Positions 26,184 through 37,111 of a stretch of DNA of 64,000 nucleotides are shown one piece after another. The notes under the pieces are model-generated. The model was not told the DNA's origin, made no database searches, and saw nothing but the letters and a program-made list of their open reading frames with translations. Origin of the DNA: Cloeon dipterum (taxonomy: Eukaryota > Arthropoda > Insecta > Ephemeroptera > Baetidae); the NCBI RefSeq assembly GCF_949628265.1, contig NC_088786.1, positions 23,147,681 to 23,211,680 of the forward strand. Reading direction: 5' to 3'. The translations under genes were made by a program, and so were the position numbers. Each line of letters opens with the position of its first letter. Position 1 is the stretch's first letter.

Positions 26184-27340
26184 ATATTTTTTTTCTAATT
26201 TCGATAAATTTACTGTGAATGTATTTTATATGCGGATTGAGTAAATGCAAGTCAATTGCTCTGAAAGTCTTGAATTTCTGCCTGTTAAAGATGGAAAACA
26301 AAAAATCCCTTATGTATCTTTATAATTGTTTAAAATGATGGACACCTGTATGATTGACCATTTTGATCAGTTAATCAACAGTAGTTTGACTCCTAGTAAA
26401 GAATTGTGTGTGGACAAATTAAAATTTTGTTCATGTAATGTCATCACTAGTTATCATAATATATCATTTCAATTTAAAACAATTGTTTTTTGGCATTGGC
26501 AATTTTTTTTGCTCTTTTTATCCCTGTCCTCTCGGACTGGGAAGGGCGCGCACCGCACTAGCACGGATGCTGAAACCCGGGTCCCAATAACACCGCGAAC
26601 GGATAACATGGGCGCACCAGGCCGCACAGGGACCCAGTAGCCCACTCAAGGGCCACTTGCCTCCGCACCGAGGACTGCACTGAAACGCTAGACATTCGTC
26701 CCGTGAAGCCAAATCACGCATGCTGGAAAGGTGCAAACCAGCAAGTAGCGAGTCGGCGCCTGGGCGCCTCCCAGCCCGTTGAGTAATTTGAGAGCATTTC
26801 GAGTCACTTAACTAACCACTTTTTGCAATCTCTGACATTGGGTAGCCAGTATTAGATCTCCGAACTGCTCAAATACCTCCCATTGCTTTGACAGTCCTGA
26901 GAGTGCCTTAACAATACGAGCCAACGGGCTGGTTAAGTTTTTATTTGACTGCGGGAAAGCCATTTTTATTTGTTTCTCAAAGAATTCATCTGATAGAAAA
27001 TATTATTTTTATGATAAATAACTAATAAATGAGGGAACATAAGTTAATGATAAAAACGAGTACAAAGGATGTCAGAAAAGTTCATATTAAACGCTTTACC
27101 ACCAACATATATGGCAAAACTGTAACACATACAATTCAATCGAGTTTGGTGATATGGCTTATCCAGTGAGCAAGAAAGACTTGTATGATTGGTATTCAAG
27201 GCGGAGCTAATGCAGGACAAGAAAGTACGTAACGTGACCACACCTATTGCAACTGCCGCCAGGTATGAAACACCCCTCCAACATCTAATTCAGGGCAAAT
27301 CGAGAAAAGAGTTCGATTGAAGGTTCTACCTGAAATAACT
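26184..27340. other. Spacer between tRNA-Tyr copies 3 and 4
   Basis: It contains SINE-like copy C at 26502-26937 and otherwise AT-rich DNA with no gene I can support. Confidence 0.7.
26502..26937 (-). repeat. SINE-like dispersed repeat, copy C (near full length)
   Basis: On the minus strand it begins CTTAACCAGCCCGTTGGCTC and ends GGGATAAAAAGAGC plus an A-rich tail, about 435 bp. The first ~95 bp look tRNA-like: GGCTCGTATTGTTAAGGC resembles a Leu/Ser tRNA A-box region, and CAGTTCGGAGATC a degenerate B box. It pairs with copy D along the head and the AACGGGCTGGGAGGCG block, and with copy B in the 3' half. Confidence 0.82.
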
Positions 27341-27432
27341 CCTCTGGTAGCTCAGTTGGTAGAGCGGTGGACTGTAGAGGAAATATCTTAGCAGAGATCC
27401 ATAGGCCGCTGGTTCGAATCCGGCCCGGAGGA
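27341..27432 (+). tRNA. tRNA-Tyr(GTA), intron-containing, copy 4
   Basis: The mature sequence is the same as the other three copies, with anticodon GTA at 27374-27376 and a longer 19-nt intron (27378-27396). A T7 run follows. It stands about 1.2 kb from the triplet, separated by SINE-like copy C. Confidence 0.97.
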
Positions 27433-28163
27433 ATACTTTTTTTAATTAATTAATTAATACGAATAAAGTTGGAGAAATAAACCACCCCTACCCTTAAAAA
27501 TCGGCATAGTCTATTATTTTATCATTTTTATTTATTGAAATAATCATTTTGGGGTGTAAGCAGCACATCAGTTTTGGGATTGAGTGATAAAAAGCCTAAA
27601 AAAACATCTACTAAAGTGTGCTAAAAATAAATGTGGAATATACAATAATTAATGAAATCAAAAATGGATGAAATAGTTTTCTGTAAGCAAATATTTTATG
27701 TGGAGTTGGTACAGGTACACATCATGTTTAATTAGTTGGGCAAACTATAGCTCCTGTGGTGCAGTGCCCGCATAAATGAAATTGCCACCGGCCGACGTGA
27801 CAAATCGGAGGCCACGTGCGTCCGCGAGTTTGTGCGCGGTTCTGTGCGAGAAGCCCGCATGCTCATAACTATTGATTCCCCGTCGAGGTGATTGTGAAAC
27901 GCGACTGTGGTCTGCTATAATGGCACTTGTGGAACGGCGTTTTTAATTCATATCGGTGCTTAAATTTGTACCTTGAGTGCAGCCGGGTCGGCGAAATGCA
28001 GTTGTAGAGGCGCCAACAGCTTTTCGGCAAGGTGAGCTTGAGCTGATGCAAAGGGGGCGCCGGGAGCGCCGACGGACCCTCGCAGCGCTTACAATAACAA
28101 ACGGGAAAATTGCAAAATCCACCAATTTCATATAATGAAATTCCGAATTTCCAGGCATAAATT
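27433..28163. other. Intergenic stretch upstream of the Cngl-like gene
   Basis: The first half is AT-rich. The second half (about 27740-28160) is GC-richer and runs up to the ATG, so it probably holds the promoter and 5' UTR. No open frame here has recognisable content. Confidence 0.5.
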
Positions 28164-30704
28164 ATGGCGAGTCCCGATTCGTACGAAATGTCCAATCGGA
28201 GGGGCTTCAGGCAACGACCTTACACAGCCCCGATGGCCACCTACTCCTTCGATTCGGAAAACTCGACGGCAAATAACACGCCGAGACCCTCAATCTACAC
28301 GATAAGCCGAAATGTGGTCATGGACGACAGAATGTGAGACTCCTTTTGAAGGAAACGACGATGAGCTAAATTAATTTTCCAGATGGCAAGGGGGCAGCTC
28401 ATTGTCAGAGCCTGCCGACGCTTTGGGAAGGAGGAGGTACGTTATACCGAGAGGGGTTGCAAGACTGGTCAGAAATCTCTCAGGGAGGAGAAGAAGGGAG
28501 CCCGTGCCACTTCGTCCAAGGTCTGCACCATTTAGCATTGGTCAGGAAAATTTAACTTTACAAATATTGTGATGATAATATAATTTGCTCATTTTAACGC
28601 GCAGCTTCTCAAGAGCCATCAGCAAACACAGTACGTTTGGCGAGGCTCTCGGTGGAAAAACTGCAGCCAAAGAAGGCAGCACCGAACCTTTCGACGAAAG
28701 TCGCCCCTAGCCAGAGCACCGACCTGATCAACAGCATTGCCAAGTCGACCATATCACTAGACGACCCGACCATGATGAGCAACACAGGCTATTGCTGGAA
28801 GAGAAATATAGATCCTCAAAGTGCGAAAATCGACCTTGCAAGGGCAAATTAATTTTTTTCCTATATCCAGGTCACTCCTACATTGGTTGGCTAAGTCTAG
28901 TGGCGCTGGCCTGTCTCTACAACTGTTGGGTCATCCCCCTGCGGTGCTTCTTTCCATATCAAACACCAGAAAACACCCCCATCTGGCTGACTGTCGATTT
29001 TTGCGCAGATATAATCTATGTGATCGACATGGCGTTAATTCAGCCGAGGGTCATGTTCATTAGTCAGGGCTTGTGGGTCAACGACCGCAGCCAAATGAGG
29101 AGGAACTACCTCACAAAAATTGAATTCAAGGTTAACAACAAGTTACAACAGTTTTCTGCTTGGACAAATTATTCATTTTGTTAATTTCAGATGGACATTA
29201 TGTCACTGATTCCGTTGGAATTGCTTTACTTTTGGCTTGGGACTGACAAACCCTACCTGAGAGTGCCTAGAATTTTAAAAGTAAGCAATTTATTCGCACT
29301 GCATCAAAATTGTAGCGAAATTTTGTAGATTCATGCGTTTTACGAATTCTTCTCTCGACTGGAATCGGTTTTGGCGTCGCCCCATTTGGTCAGGGTGGCC
29401 AGGACGGTGCTCAACATGCTCTACATGGTGCACCTGAACGCTTGTGCCTACTATGCCTTCTCGGACTGGGAGGGTCTCGGTTCAAACCGCTGGACGATCG
29501 CCGATACAGGAAATGTGTAAGAAATTCGCATTATTGTAAGATTTAACGAAGTTTGAAGGTGACCCAACCGCAGGTACGTTCGCGCCTTTTACTTTGCAAC
29601 AAAGACGGCAACTTCGATAGGAAAGAACCCTAAACCAGAAAATGAAAAAGAGTACGTATTTATGACGATTAGCTGGTTGATGGGAGTGTTCGTGTTTGCT
29701 CTGCTGATCGGGCAAGTGAGGGACATAATAGCAACAGCAACCAGAGGAGAGACGGAGTACCGAAGACTGCTGGACCAGATGCTGCAGTACATGCAAAGGT
29801 TAAATCTACCTCATGACCTCCAGGTCAAGGTAAAACTGTGGCTCACCTACACCTGGCAGCAGCAGAAAACTTTAAGTAAGCCCCATGATTGTTTGTCACA
29901 AAGAAATAATAATAATATAAATCGCGTAGACGAAAGTGCAATTTTGGAATCACTCCCGCCGAAAATGAAGACGGATCTGGCACTCGAGGTGCACATTTCC
30001 ACGTTGCAAAAGGTGCAACTTTTTAGTGACTGTGACGCCGCCCTGATTAGAGATTTGGTGCTTAAGCTGAGATCCGTGGTTTACCTCCCTGGAGATTACG
30101 TCTGTAGAAAGGTGACGGAATGAGAACAATCAAGTGGAAAAATCTAATGATTGAATTTAAAGGGGGAAGTTGGAAAAGAGATGTACATTGTGAAAACGGG
30201 GGTGATCCAAGTGGTTGCGGACAATGAAGAGGTCCTTGCAACATTGAAAGAAGGTTCCGTGTTTGGCGAGATAAGTTTGCTTAGCTTGGCTGGAGGAAAT
30301 AGGAGAACAGCGGACGTGCGGTAATCTATTAATTATTTTCATCGTTGTAATTTTTAAAATTCAAAATTACCAGCTCTCATGGTTACTCGAACTTATTTGT
30401 TCTGAGCAAGGCAGATTTGAACGAAGCCATTCAACACTATCCTGAGGCTCAGGAAATTTTAAGGAAGAAAGCCGAGTAAGATTTAAAAAATCGAATTGTG
30501 CAACAAGTTTCAAATGTTAATTCTAGGGGATTGGTTGCTCAGAACGCGGAGCGAGAGCGACAAAAAGAGCTACAAGGTTCAAGCGCAAGTGGCATAGGAG
30601 GAAATTCTTCTTTAAATTCATCTAGAACTGGGGAATCAAAATTCTTCATTCAACCACTCACTCCTAGTCACAAGTCAGCCATAACCTTGCAGAAGGAAAA
30701 ATGA
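28164..30704 (+). CDS. Cngl: Cyclic-nucleotide-gated channel subunit, Cngl type
   Basis: Eleven exons: 28164-28333, 28383-28540, 28605-28820, 28871-29130, 29191-29280, 29329-29516, 29574-29875, 29930-30111, 30163-30320, 30374-30475, 30527-30704 (TGA). The total is 2004 nt, or 667 aa, in consistent phase. It is a six-TM plasma-membrane cation-channel subunit opened by cyclic nucleotides. S1 is near residues 184-205 and S2 near 218-240. S4 is weakly charged. The pore loop [15 protein letters not shown] has its filter at residues 374-378, and S6 includes [15 protein letters not shown]. The C-linker contains YTWQQQK and [11 protein letters not shown]. The cyclic-nucleotide pocket shows FGEISLL and NRRTADV. 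The filter has Lys where vertebrate CNGA subunits have an acidic residue. The N-terminus (about 180 aa before S1) is short and basic. The second donor (28541, GTCAGG) is weak and was chosen by phase. Confidence 0.92.
29876..29929 (+). other. In-frame 54-bp intron of the Cngl-like gene
   Basis: It starts AA|GTAAGC and ends CGCGTAG|AC. Its length is a multiple of three and it has no stop in frame, so retention would insert 18 residues (including four Asn in a row) into the C-linker. Other family members lack any insert here, which is why I call it an intron. Confidence 0.75.
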
Positions 30705-30802
30705 AAACAACGTGCCTGGCTTTTCAATAAGAGAGACCGAGTTTGTGATTCAGACGAACGAAAGAAGATATTTATTATGGACAGTTACACCTACTTTATA
30801 AT
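30705..30802. terminator. 98-bp tail-to-tail gap with a minus-strand poly(A) signal
   Basis: Only 98 bp separate the Cngl TGA from the Rlip stop codon. AATAAA on the minus strand (plus TTTATT, 30771-30776) serves Rlip. On the plus strand I see only the variant AATAAG at 30726-30731. The two 3' UTRs must overlap, or Cngl must end inside Rlip. Confidence 0.65.
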
Positions 30803-33800
30803 TCATGCAGACGCCTTTTGAAGCAATTTCTGTTGCTGCAGCTTGAAGTTCAACTTGGCTCTTGTCCTGGACATGGCCTCTCTCTCCTCAGCTATCAGCC
30901 GACAAAGGTTGTCTCGTTGTTGCTTTAATGGGGACCATGGTTAGAAAATTTATGTCCAAAGCACAATAATGCGCCTTTTGAGAGACCCAGTTGCGTTTTA
31001 GTACAATTCATTTTCAGTTAACATATTATGGTTTCAAACTTAATTTGATGACTTTAATTCCTGACAAGATTTTGGGTTAATCAAAAGGCGAATTGGTTGA
31101 CATACTAGACATTGGTCATTTCAAGGTGTTAATCATTCCAAAATTGAAATGTTCCAATTAAAAATTAAAAAAATGCTTTAAACAGTGTTTGATATTCTAT
31201 GATGGATTGTTAACATCAAAGATTATTATTTTAACATGATTGTTACTATCAAAATATAAAGCACTAATGTTTAGATTTTTAATAAATAAAATGGTGCAAA
31301 CCTGCAACGCTTGGTTTTGCTGCAGCAACTCCTCCAGACTATCCATGTCGTTGCTATCACCCGTTTTCCTCGGCTTCACCCAACCATCCTCGATTTTCTT
31401 TGCCATATCCTGCTTTATTCTATCAACCTCGCTTCTCTCCTTTTCTATCCTCTCCATCAAGCTGTCAACAAGATTTTCTAACTGCTCCTGAATGCACCTC
31501 TGCTCTCGTGTTTCCTCATCTTCGTCAGGAATAACAGGCGAAGGAGTTGTCTCCCTTGGAACCTCATGCACGATCGCAGACACATTGATTGTTTCAGTTA
31601 CTGTTGGAAACAGAACGAACATTGAAATTGATCAATGTATGTTAAGTAACGAGATTTAAAACAAGCTTGTTTTGCTAAATTAAAAATTATATTTTTAAGG
31701 AGAAAAATTAAATCCTGATCCTGAACGCCAATATGTAGCAAATAAAGAGAATCCCAAACCTGTGGTTGGACTACTGCTGTCCTCTTGAGTGGTTTGAGAT
31801 TTTGAACTGATATCATTCGAGATTTCTGTTGCAATGTCAGCATCTTCAGCTTCTCTTGTCTCTACTTGCTCTGCCTTTTCCTCGGCATCATCTTTATTGA
31901 CCTGGATCAAACACTATCAGTTAAAATCTCGGTCGCTCATTTAAACACTCACGTCTGCCTTTTCTGCAATCGCTGTGGGTACTGATGTTGCAGTTGCTGA
32001 CTCCTCTTGCTTTAGAGAAAAATCCATTTTCTCATCATCAGAAGCCCTTGGTTCTGAAGGTTTCTGAAGCAATCTCAGTCTCCTCTAAAATCCAGTTATT
32101 ATTAACCGCACAATCCAAGATTGAACAAACAAACTTTTAGCTGAGTAACGATTCTCTGGGCATCCCACATTTGCTCCTCTCTCCGCGAGCCAGTCAGTCC
32201 AGCATTCATTTCCTCATGGACTTGAGCCAAGACCGACTCAAGCTTTCTCAGTTCGTCATTACAGCCATTAATTGTGTTAGGAATATTAGGCGTTGGACCG
32301 CTAAGAGGAGGAATGTACCTAAAATTTAGTGTTAGAAAATTCATTCAAAGAAATATTGAATTTTTCTTACTTGTGGAGATGCATACTTGGGAACAATGTG
32401 GCTGAGTAGCAGATCAGAGCAGAAAGTATTTTAGGCGACGTTTGCAGCAGCGGCGCAAAAGTGGAGCATACGCCTTGCAGTCCGCCACACTTGTTGAGTT
32501 TTTCATTTGCAACCAAGTGCTTGCAATGAAACACCATCCAGGCCAGGAGCTCCCTATAAAGCCAATTTTAGTTGCTACCCTTTAATGTTAGAAAAGATTT
32601 ACTTATTCGTGGGCGGCGTCTTTTGAATTAGCGCTTCCAGGCCATCGCCCTTTTTAGCAGCAGCTTCTTCAAATTCAGCAGCGAGATTCGATGGAATGAT
32701 GGCTTCAGGAAGTTCCCTGAGTAGATTTCATTAGCAAAGTGTAAATTTTTAATAGTAAATGTCAAACGTTAAAAATTTAATTTATTGATTGTGAGTACAG
32801 TAAATAAAATTGGAATTTATTATCTTGTTACTACTTTGCTTACTAGGACAAGAAAAAAAATTATTTTCATCTTCCATAGTTTCATATCATATAAATTATA
32901 ATGCCAAAGAAAATTTTTTAAAAAGAAAAGCCGTAACATTTCTGCATTTTGTTTTGTGGCACTTTTGTGTCAGACATTTAGGAAAAATGATGAAATTTTC
33001 CAAGAGTATAATTATTCTAGATCATTCGATTAGTCTCGCTGAGTAGATTCCAAATACGTCAGGTTTGATTTTTTTAATCCAATCACTTTTCAAGAAATTA
33101 TGGCAATTTAAAATTTTGTTAAGCGTGGATTTAGCAAACTATTAAAAACGAGAGCTTTGTACTCCTTTGGAAATTGTCACCTTTTATCAAACAATATTGA
33201 ATTGTAGAGAAAATAACCATATTTTTTAGGATTAATGGTTGTATTTTTCTTGTTAGGTGTATTTTACTAACATACTATCTATGGGTATAAAATTATATAA
33301 TTTATAGTAAATAATAATATAATAAACGGAAAACCTACTATGATCATAGCACTGCGTCATGATTAAATTAGGAAAGAAAAAAAGATGTTCTAACATTTTG
33401 TTGTACAAGTGATAAATTGAATTGGATTTGTCAATGGCTTTTACCTCAGAAATAGCTTTAGAAGTCCCGCTACCGTGACTGGGTCGGTGTCAGTGAAACT
33501 GACTGCTACTCTGTTGTTGTAGTTTTTGCGCAAGATCTGCGCTTTTGACTTGTTCCCAGAAGATTTGTAAATCCCGTCCACGGTGAGGCCACATTCCTCG
33601 ACAAAGTCTATGCAGTTCCTCACGACCAGTGGCAATTTGACGCCATCGTGACACCGACTTCGAGCAACAGCAGTCTCCAGAGGCACTCCAAATATAGGTG
33701 GTTCATCTGTGGTTTTTACAACAAATTAACAAGCGTAATGAATTTGGTTTCAGCATTTCTGTACCTGGAATCTCTATTGACTCCTCAGAGTGCTTTGACT

Positions 33801-34327
33801 TGAGCTTTTTCTCCTTTAGCCCTTTGAGTTTAGAGGATTTGTGAGCCTCCTTCTCCAATTTCTTCTTTTCCTTTTGCTCCTTTTCTTTAAGGTTCTCCAC
33901 ATCCCGACTGCCATCCTTTTCTCTTGACTTCTCCCGCTTTTCCTTCTTGCTAGGAAACTTAAAAGCCTTTTTCTTAGATTTTGAAGGACTCCTAACACAA
34001 ATAATAATAACAGCATTGCACTTTTCGCACGCAAACAAGACTCACTTCATTTCCGAATCAGCCTCATCAGGGGAGCTTTCACCCTCAAGAGCGGCATAGC
34101 CTCTGTCCTTTTTTGAATCCTTTTTGTCCTTAGATCTCAGAAGACTGTCTCGTTTATGTTTGTCGTGAGAATCGTCACTGACTGCAATAGAATACATGTA
34201 TGTAATTCAACAACTTAAGAGACACTCTATCGCAAAAATTACAGTCACTCTCGCTTTTCTTGCCTCCAGATTCCGAGGCAAACAATCCTGGAAACTCTTT
34301 GGCCACGTCAGGGCTCTCAAACTCCAT
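30803..34327 (-). CDS. Rlip: RalA-binding protein 1 / Rlip (RhoGAP plus Ral-binding coiled coil)
   Basis: Eleven exons, listed from the start: 34327-34249, 34181-34046, 33991-33765, 33706-33445, 32716-32603, 32553-32371, 32318-32135, 32084-31953, 31901-31760, 31600-31302, 30922-30803. The total is 1878 nt, or 625 aa, all in phase. RalBP1 binds active Ral GTPases and links them to Rho-family control and endocytosis. Marks are EFPGLFASE at the N-terminus, RGYAALEGESSPDEADS, a Lys-rich stretch, PIFGVPLETAV opening the RhoGAP domain (about 150-330), LRELPEAIIPSNL, and a C-terminal coiled coil (about 455-620) where Ral binds. Oddly, the arginine finger in the GIYR-S-G motif is Lys (residue 195, codon 33566-33564), and the conserved Asn of the NxQN-type helix is not seen. 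The GAP activity may be lost. A 728-bp intron (32717-33444) interrupts the GAP domain. Confidence 0.94.
32717..33444 (-). other. Largest Rlip intron
   Basis: A 728-bp AT-rich intron inside the RhoGAP coding region. The plus-strand ORF at 32810-33046 shows no family features and I do not regard it as a gene. Confidence 0.8.
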
Positions 34328-34536
34328 GACGCTGACTAAAATCAAATTGTAATGAAAAATTGATTAGTATGAACAACGCCTCATGTCAATGACGGAAAAA
34401 TGATGTGTCAATGGGTTGAAACAGTAAATAAATTAAAACAATCTCCGTTAAATATTTTTTCTGCGCACTGCGGGAAATTATGATAATACATAATATATCC
34501 ACTTAATAAAATAGTAATACACACATCTTTGATTAA

Positions 34537-34545
34537 TATTTATAA
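34537..34545. repeat. Left 9-bp target-site duplication
   Basis: TATTTATAA stands immediately outside the left end of the transposon and is repeated exactly at 51639-51647. Nine base pairs is the usual Mutator-superfamily duplication. Confidence 0.85.
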
Positions 34546-34554
34546 GGAAATAGA

Positions 34555-34825
34555 TATATATACAACAAAGTTGTATATACAACAATGTATATCCTATATA
34601 TACAACAATGTTGTATACCTACAACAATGAATAACCTATATATACAACAATGTTGTATACCTACAACAACGGTATATCCTATATATACAACAATGTTGTA
34701 TACCTACAACAACGGTATATCCTATATATACAACAATTGTTGTATACCTACAACAACGGTATATCCTATATATACAACAATTGTTGTATACCTACAACAA
34801 CGGTATGTCCTATACCTACAACAAT
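34555..34825. repeat. Subterminal palindromic minisatellite (left)
   Basis: About six units of 43-45 bp with core TATATACAACAATTGTTGTA or the variant with ...CAATGTTGTA, then TACCTACAACAACGG. Each unit contains a near-perfect palindrome. Subterminal repeats of this kind often bind transposase; that role is inferred. Confidence 0.85.
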
Positions 34826-34829
34826 AGCA

Positions 34830-35192
34830 ATCTGGCAACATCGCAGAATGGGCGGCAACGACAAGCACTGAAAAGCCCGTGGACGACACCGACTGCCGGC
34901 GCCGGCTCACGGTCGTCGCCGCCATCTTGCCAAGCGGAGAGCGGAGCGCGGACCGGAGCGGAACTGTGAAAATTCCGGAAAACGAAGCCACGAGCACCAG
35001 AAAACAGGAAATGCTAGTGGTAAGCGAACAAAGAAAGCGGTCGCCAACTTTGCAAATCACACAGGAAGATTCGCCGTATTGTTCACAGGGACAAACGACC
35101 TGGGGACGACCCTGCGCGTCCAAGTCTGAACGGTGCCGATTCCCGCGTGGCATGGACACGACCCGAGGAAGGAAGGATTTGGCCTTGTTGAG
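34830..35192. promoter_or_regulatory. GC-rich subterminal block with YY1-like motif (left)
   Basis: CGCCGCCATCTTG (34917-34929) is the reverse of the YY1/Pho consensus with ATGGCGGC, set in GC-rich DNA that differs sharply from the AT-rich tips. Its mirror in the right TIR, read on the minus strand, points towards the transposase gene, so this may be the element's promoter. No TATA box is evident. Confidence 0.45.
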
Positions 35193-37010
35193 GTGAGTTT
35201 TAGCAGTGAAATTAGCACTGTGGGCTAATAATAAACCTGCCTTGTCTAGGTTGAGCAGCAGGCCCAGCAAATGTCGTCCGCAGTGGCGACGAAATGCAAA
35301 ACAGGACACCTGGACGGTGCCGATTTTTGTTCGGTCGAGGAAGGAAGGGTTAGGCCTTGTTGAGGTGAGATTTAGCAGTGAAATTAGCACTGTGGGCTAA
35401 TAATAAACCTGCCTTGTCTAGGTTGAGCAGCAGGCCCAGCAAATGTCGTCCGCAGTGGCGTTCAAATGCAAAACAGGACACCTGGACGGTGCAGATTTTT
35501 GTGCGGTCGAGGAAGGAAGGGTTAGGCCTTGTTGAGGTGAGTATTTTAGCAGTGAAATTAGCACTGTGGGCTAATAATAAACCTGCCTTGTCTAGGTTGA
35601 GCAGCAGGCCCAGCAAATGTCGTCCGCAGTGGCGTTCAAATGCAAAACATGACACCTGGACGGTGCAGATTTTTGTGCGGTCGAGGAAGGAAGGGTTAGG
35701 CCTTGTTGAGGTGAGTATTTTAGCAGTGAAATTAGCACTGTGGGCTAATAATAAACCTGCCTTGTCTAGGTTGAGCAGCAGGCCCAGCAAATGTCGTCCG
35801 CAGTGGCGACGAAATGCAAAACAGGACACCTGGATGGTGCCGATTTTTTTTCGGTCGAGGAAGGAAGATTTTTGTGCGGTCGAGGAAGGAAGGGTTAGGC
35901 CTTGTTGAGGTGAGTATTTTAGCAGTGAAATTAGCACTGTGGGCTAATAATAAACCTGCCTTGTCTAGGTTGAGCAGCAGGCCCAGCAAATGTCGTCCGC
36001 AGTGGCGTTCAAATGCAAAACATGACACCTGGACGGTGCAGATTTTTGTGCGGTCGAGGAAGGAAGGGTTAGGCCTTGTTGAGGTGAGTATTTTAGCAGT
36101 GAAATTAGCACTGTGGGCTAATAATAAACCTGCCTTGTCTAGGTTGAGCAGCAGGCCCAGCAAATGTCGTCCGCAGTGGCGTTCAAATGCAAAACATGAC
36201 ACCTGGACGGTGCAGATTTTTGTTCGGTCGAGGAAGGAAGGGTTAGGCCTTGTTGAGGTGAGTATTTTAGCAGTGAAATTAGCACTGTGGGCTAATAATA
36301 AACCTGCCTTGTCTAGGTTGAGCAGCAGGCCCAGCAAATGTCGTCCGCAGTGGCGTTCAAATGCAAAACATGACACCTGGACGGTGCAGATTTTTGTGCG
36401 GTCGAGGAAGGAAGGGTTAGGCCTTGTTGAGGTGAGTATTTTAGCAGTGAAATTAGCACTGTGGGCTAATAATAAACCTGCCTTGTCTAGGTTGAGCAGC
36501 AGGCCCAGCAAATGTCGTCCGCAGTGGCGTTCAAATGCAAAACATGACACCTGGACGGTGCAGATTTTTGTGCGGTCGAGGAAGGAAGGGTTAGGCCTTG
36601 TTGAGGTGAGTATTTTAGCAGTGAAATTAGCACTGTGGGCTAATAATAAACCTGCCTTGTCTAGGTTGAGCAGCAGGCCCAGCAAATGTCGTCCGCAGTG
36701 GCGACGAAATGCAAAACAGGACACCTGGATGGTGCCGATTTTTTTTCGGTCGAGGAAGGAAGATTTTTGTGCGGTCGAGGAAGGAAGGGTTAGGCCTTGT
36801 TGAGGTGAGTATTTTAGCAGTGAAATTAGCACTGTGGGCTAATAATAAACCTGCCTTGTCTAGGTTGAGCAGCAGGCCCAGCAAATGTCGTCCGCAGTGG
36901 CGACGAAATGCAAAACAGGTCACCTGGACGGTGCCGATTTTTGTTCGGTCGAGGAAGGAAGGGTTAGGTCTTGTTGAGGTGAGTTTTAACAGTGAAATTA
37001 GCACTGGGCT
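35193..37010. repeat. Tandem array of ~174-bp units (left TIR)
   Basis: Units begin at GTGAG positions 35193, 35365, 35537, 35711, 35910, 36084, 36258, 36432, 36606, 36805 and 36979. The spacings are 172, 172, 174, 199, 174, 174, 174, 174, 199 and 174. The 199-bp units carry a 25-bp internal duplication around CGGTCGAGGAAGGAAG. Because 174 is 58 codons, long open frames arise on both strands. I take these as by-products, since different frames and both strands are open and no protein family is recognisable. Each unit contains a strong 5' splice consensus, GAG|GTGAGT. Confidence 0.95.
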
Positions 37011-37111
37011 GATTTGGATCTGTATTTTGGGCCATTATTTCTCGATTTTCTTTGGTGGAACTTGATTTTCTATTCATAATAATCATACATAAACAGATTG
37101 CATATAATATG

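Noticed and set aside
25841-26301. Small minus-strand ORFs containing LRAGFEPAAYGS
   Set aside because: They are antisense translations of the tRNA-Tyr genes, a common annotation artefact.
34722-35390. 222-codon minus-strand ORF and its twin at 50836-51504
   Set aside because: It spans the GC-rich block and minisatellite of the TIR, has low-complexity ends and no recognisable domain.
35732-36832. Open frames of 366 (-) and 329 (+) codons, and similar ones at 49136-50842, as protein genes
   Set aside because: They exist because the 174-bp unit is a multiple of three. Both strands and several frames are open and the translation is the unit repeated.
35193-37010. CRISPR array
   Set aside because: The units are head-to-tail 174-bp tandem repeats with no unique spacers, in a eukaryotic transposon.
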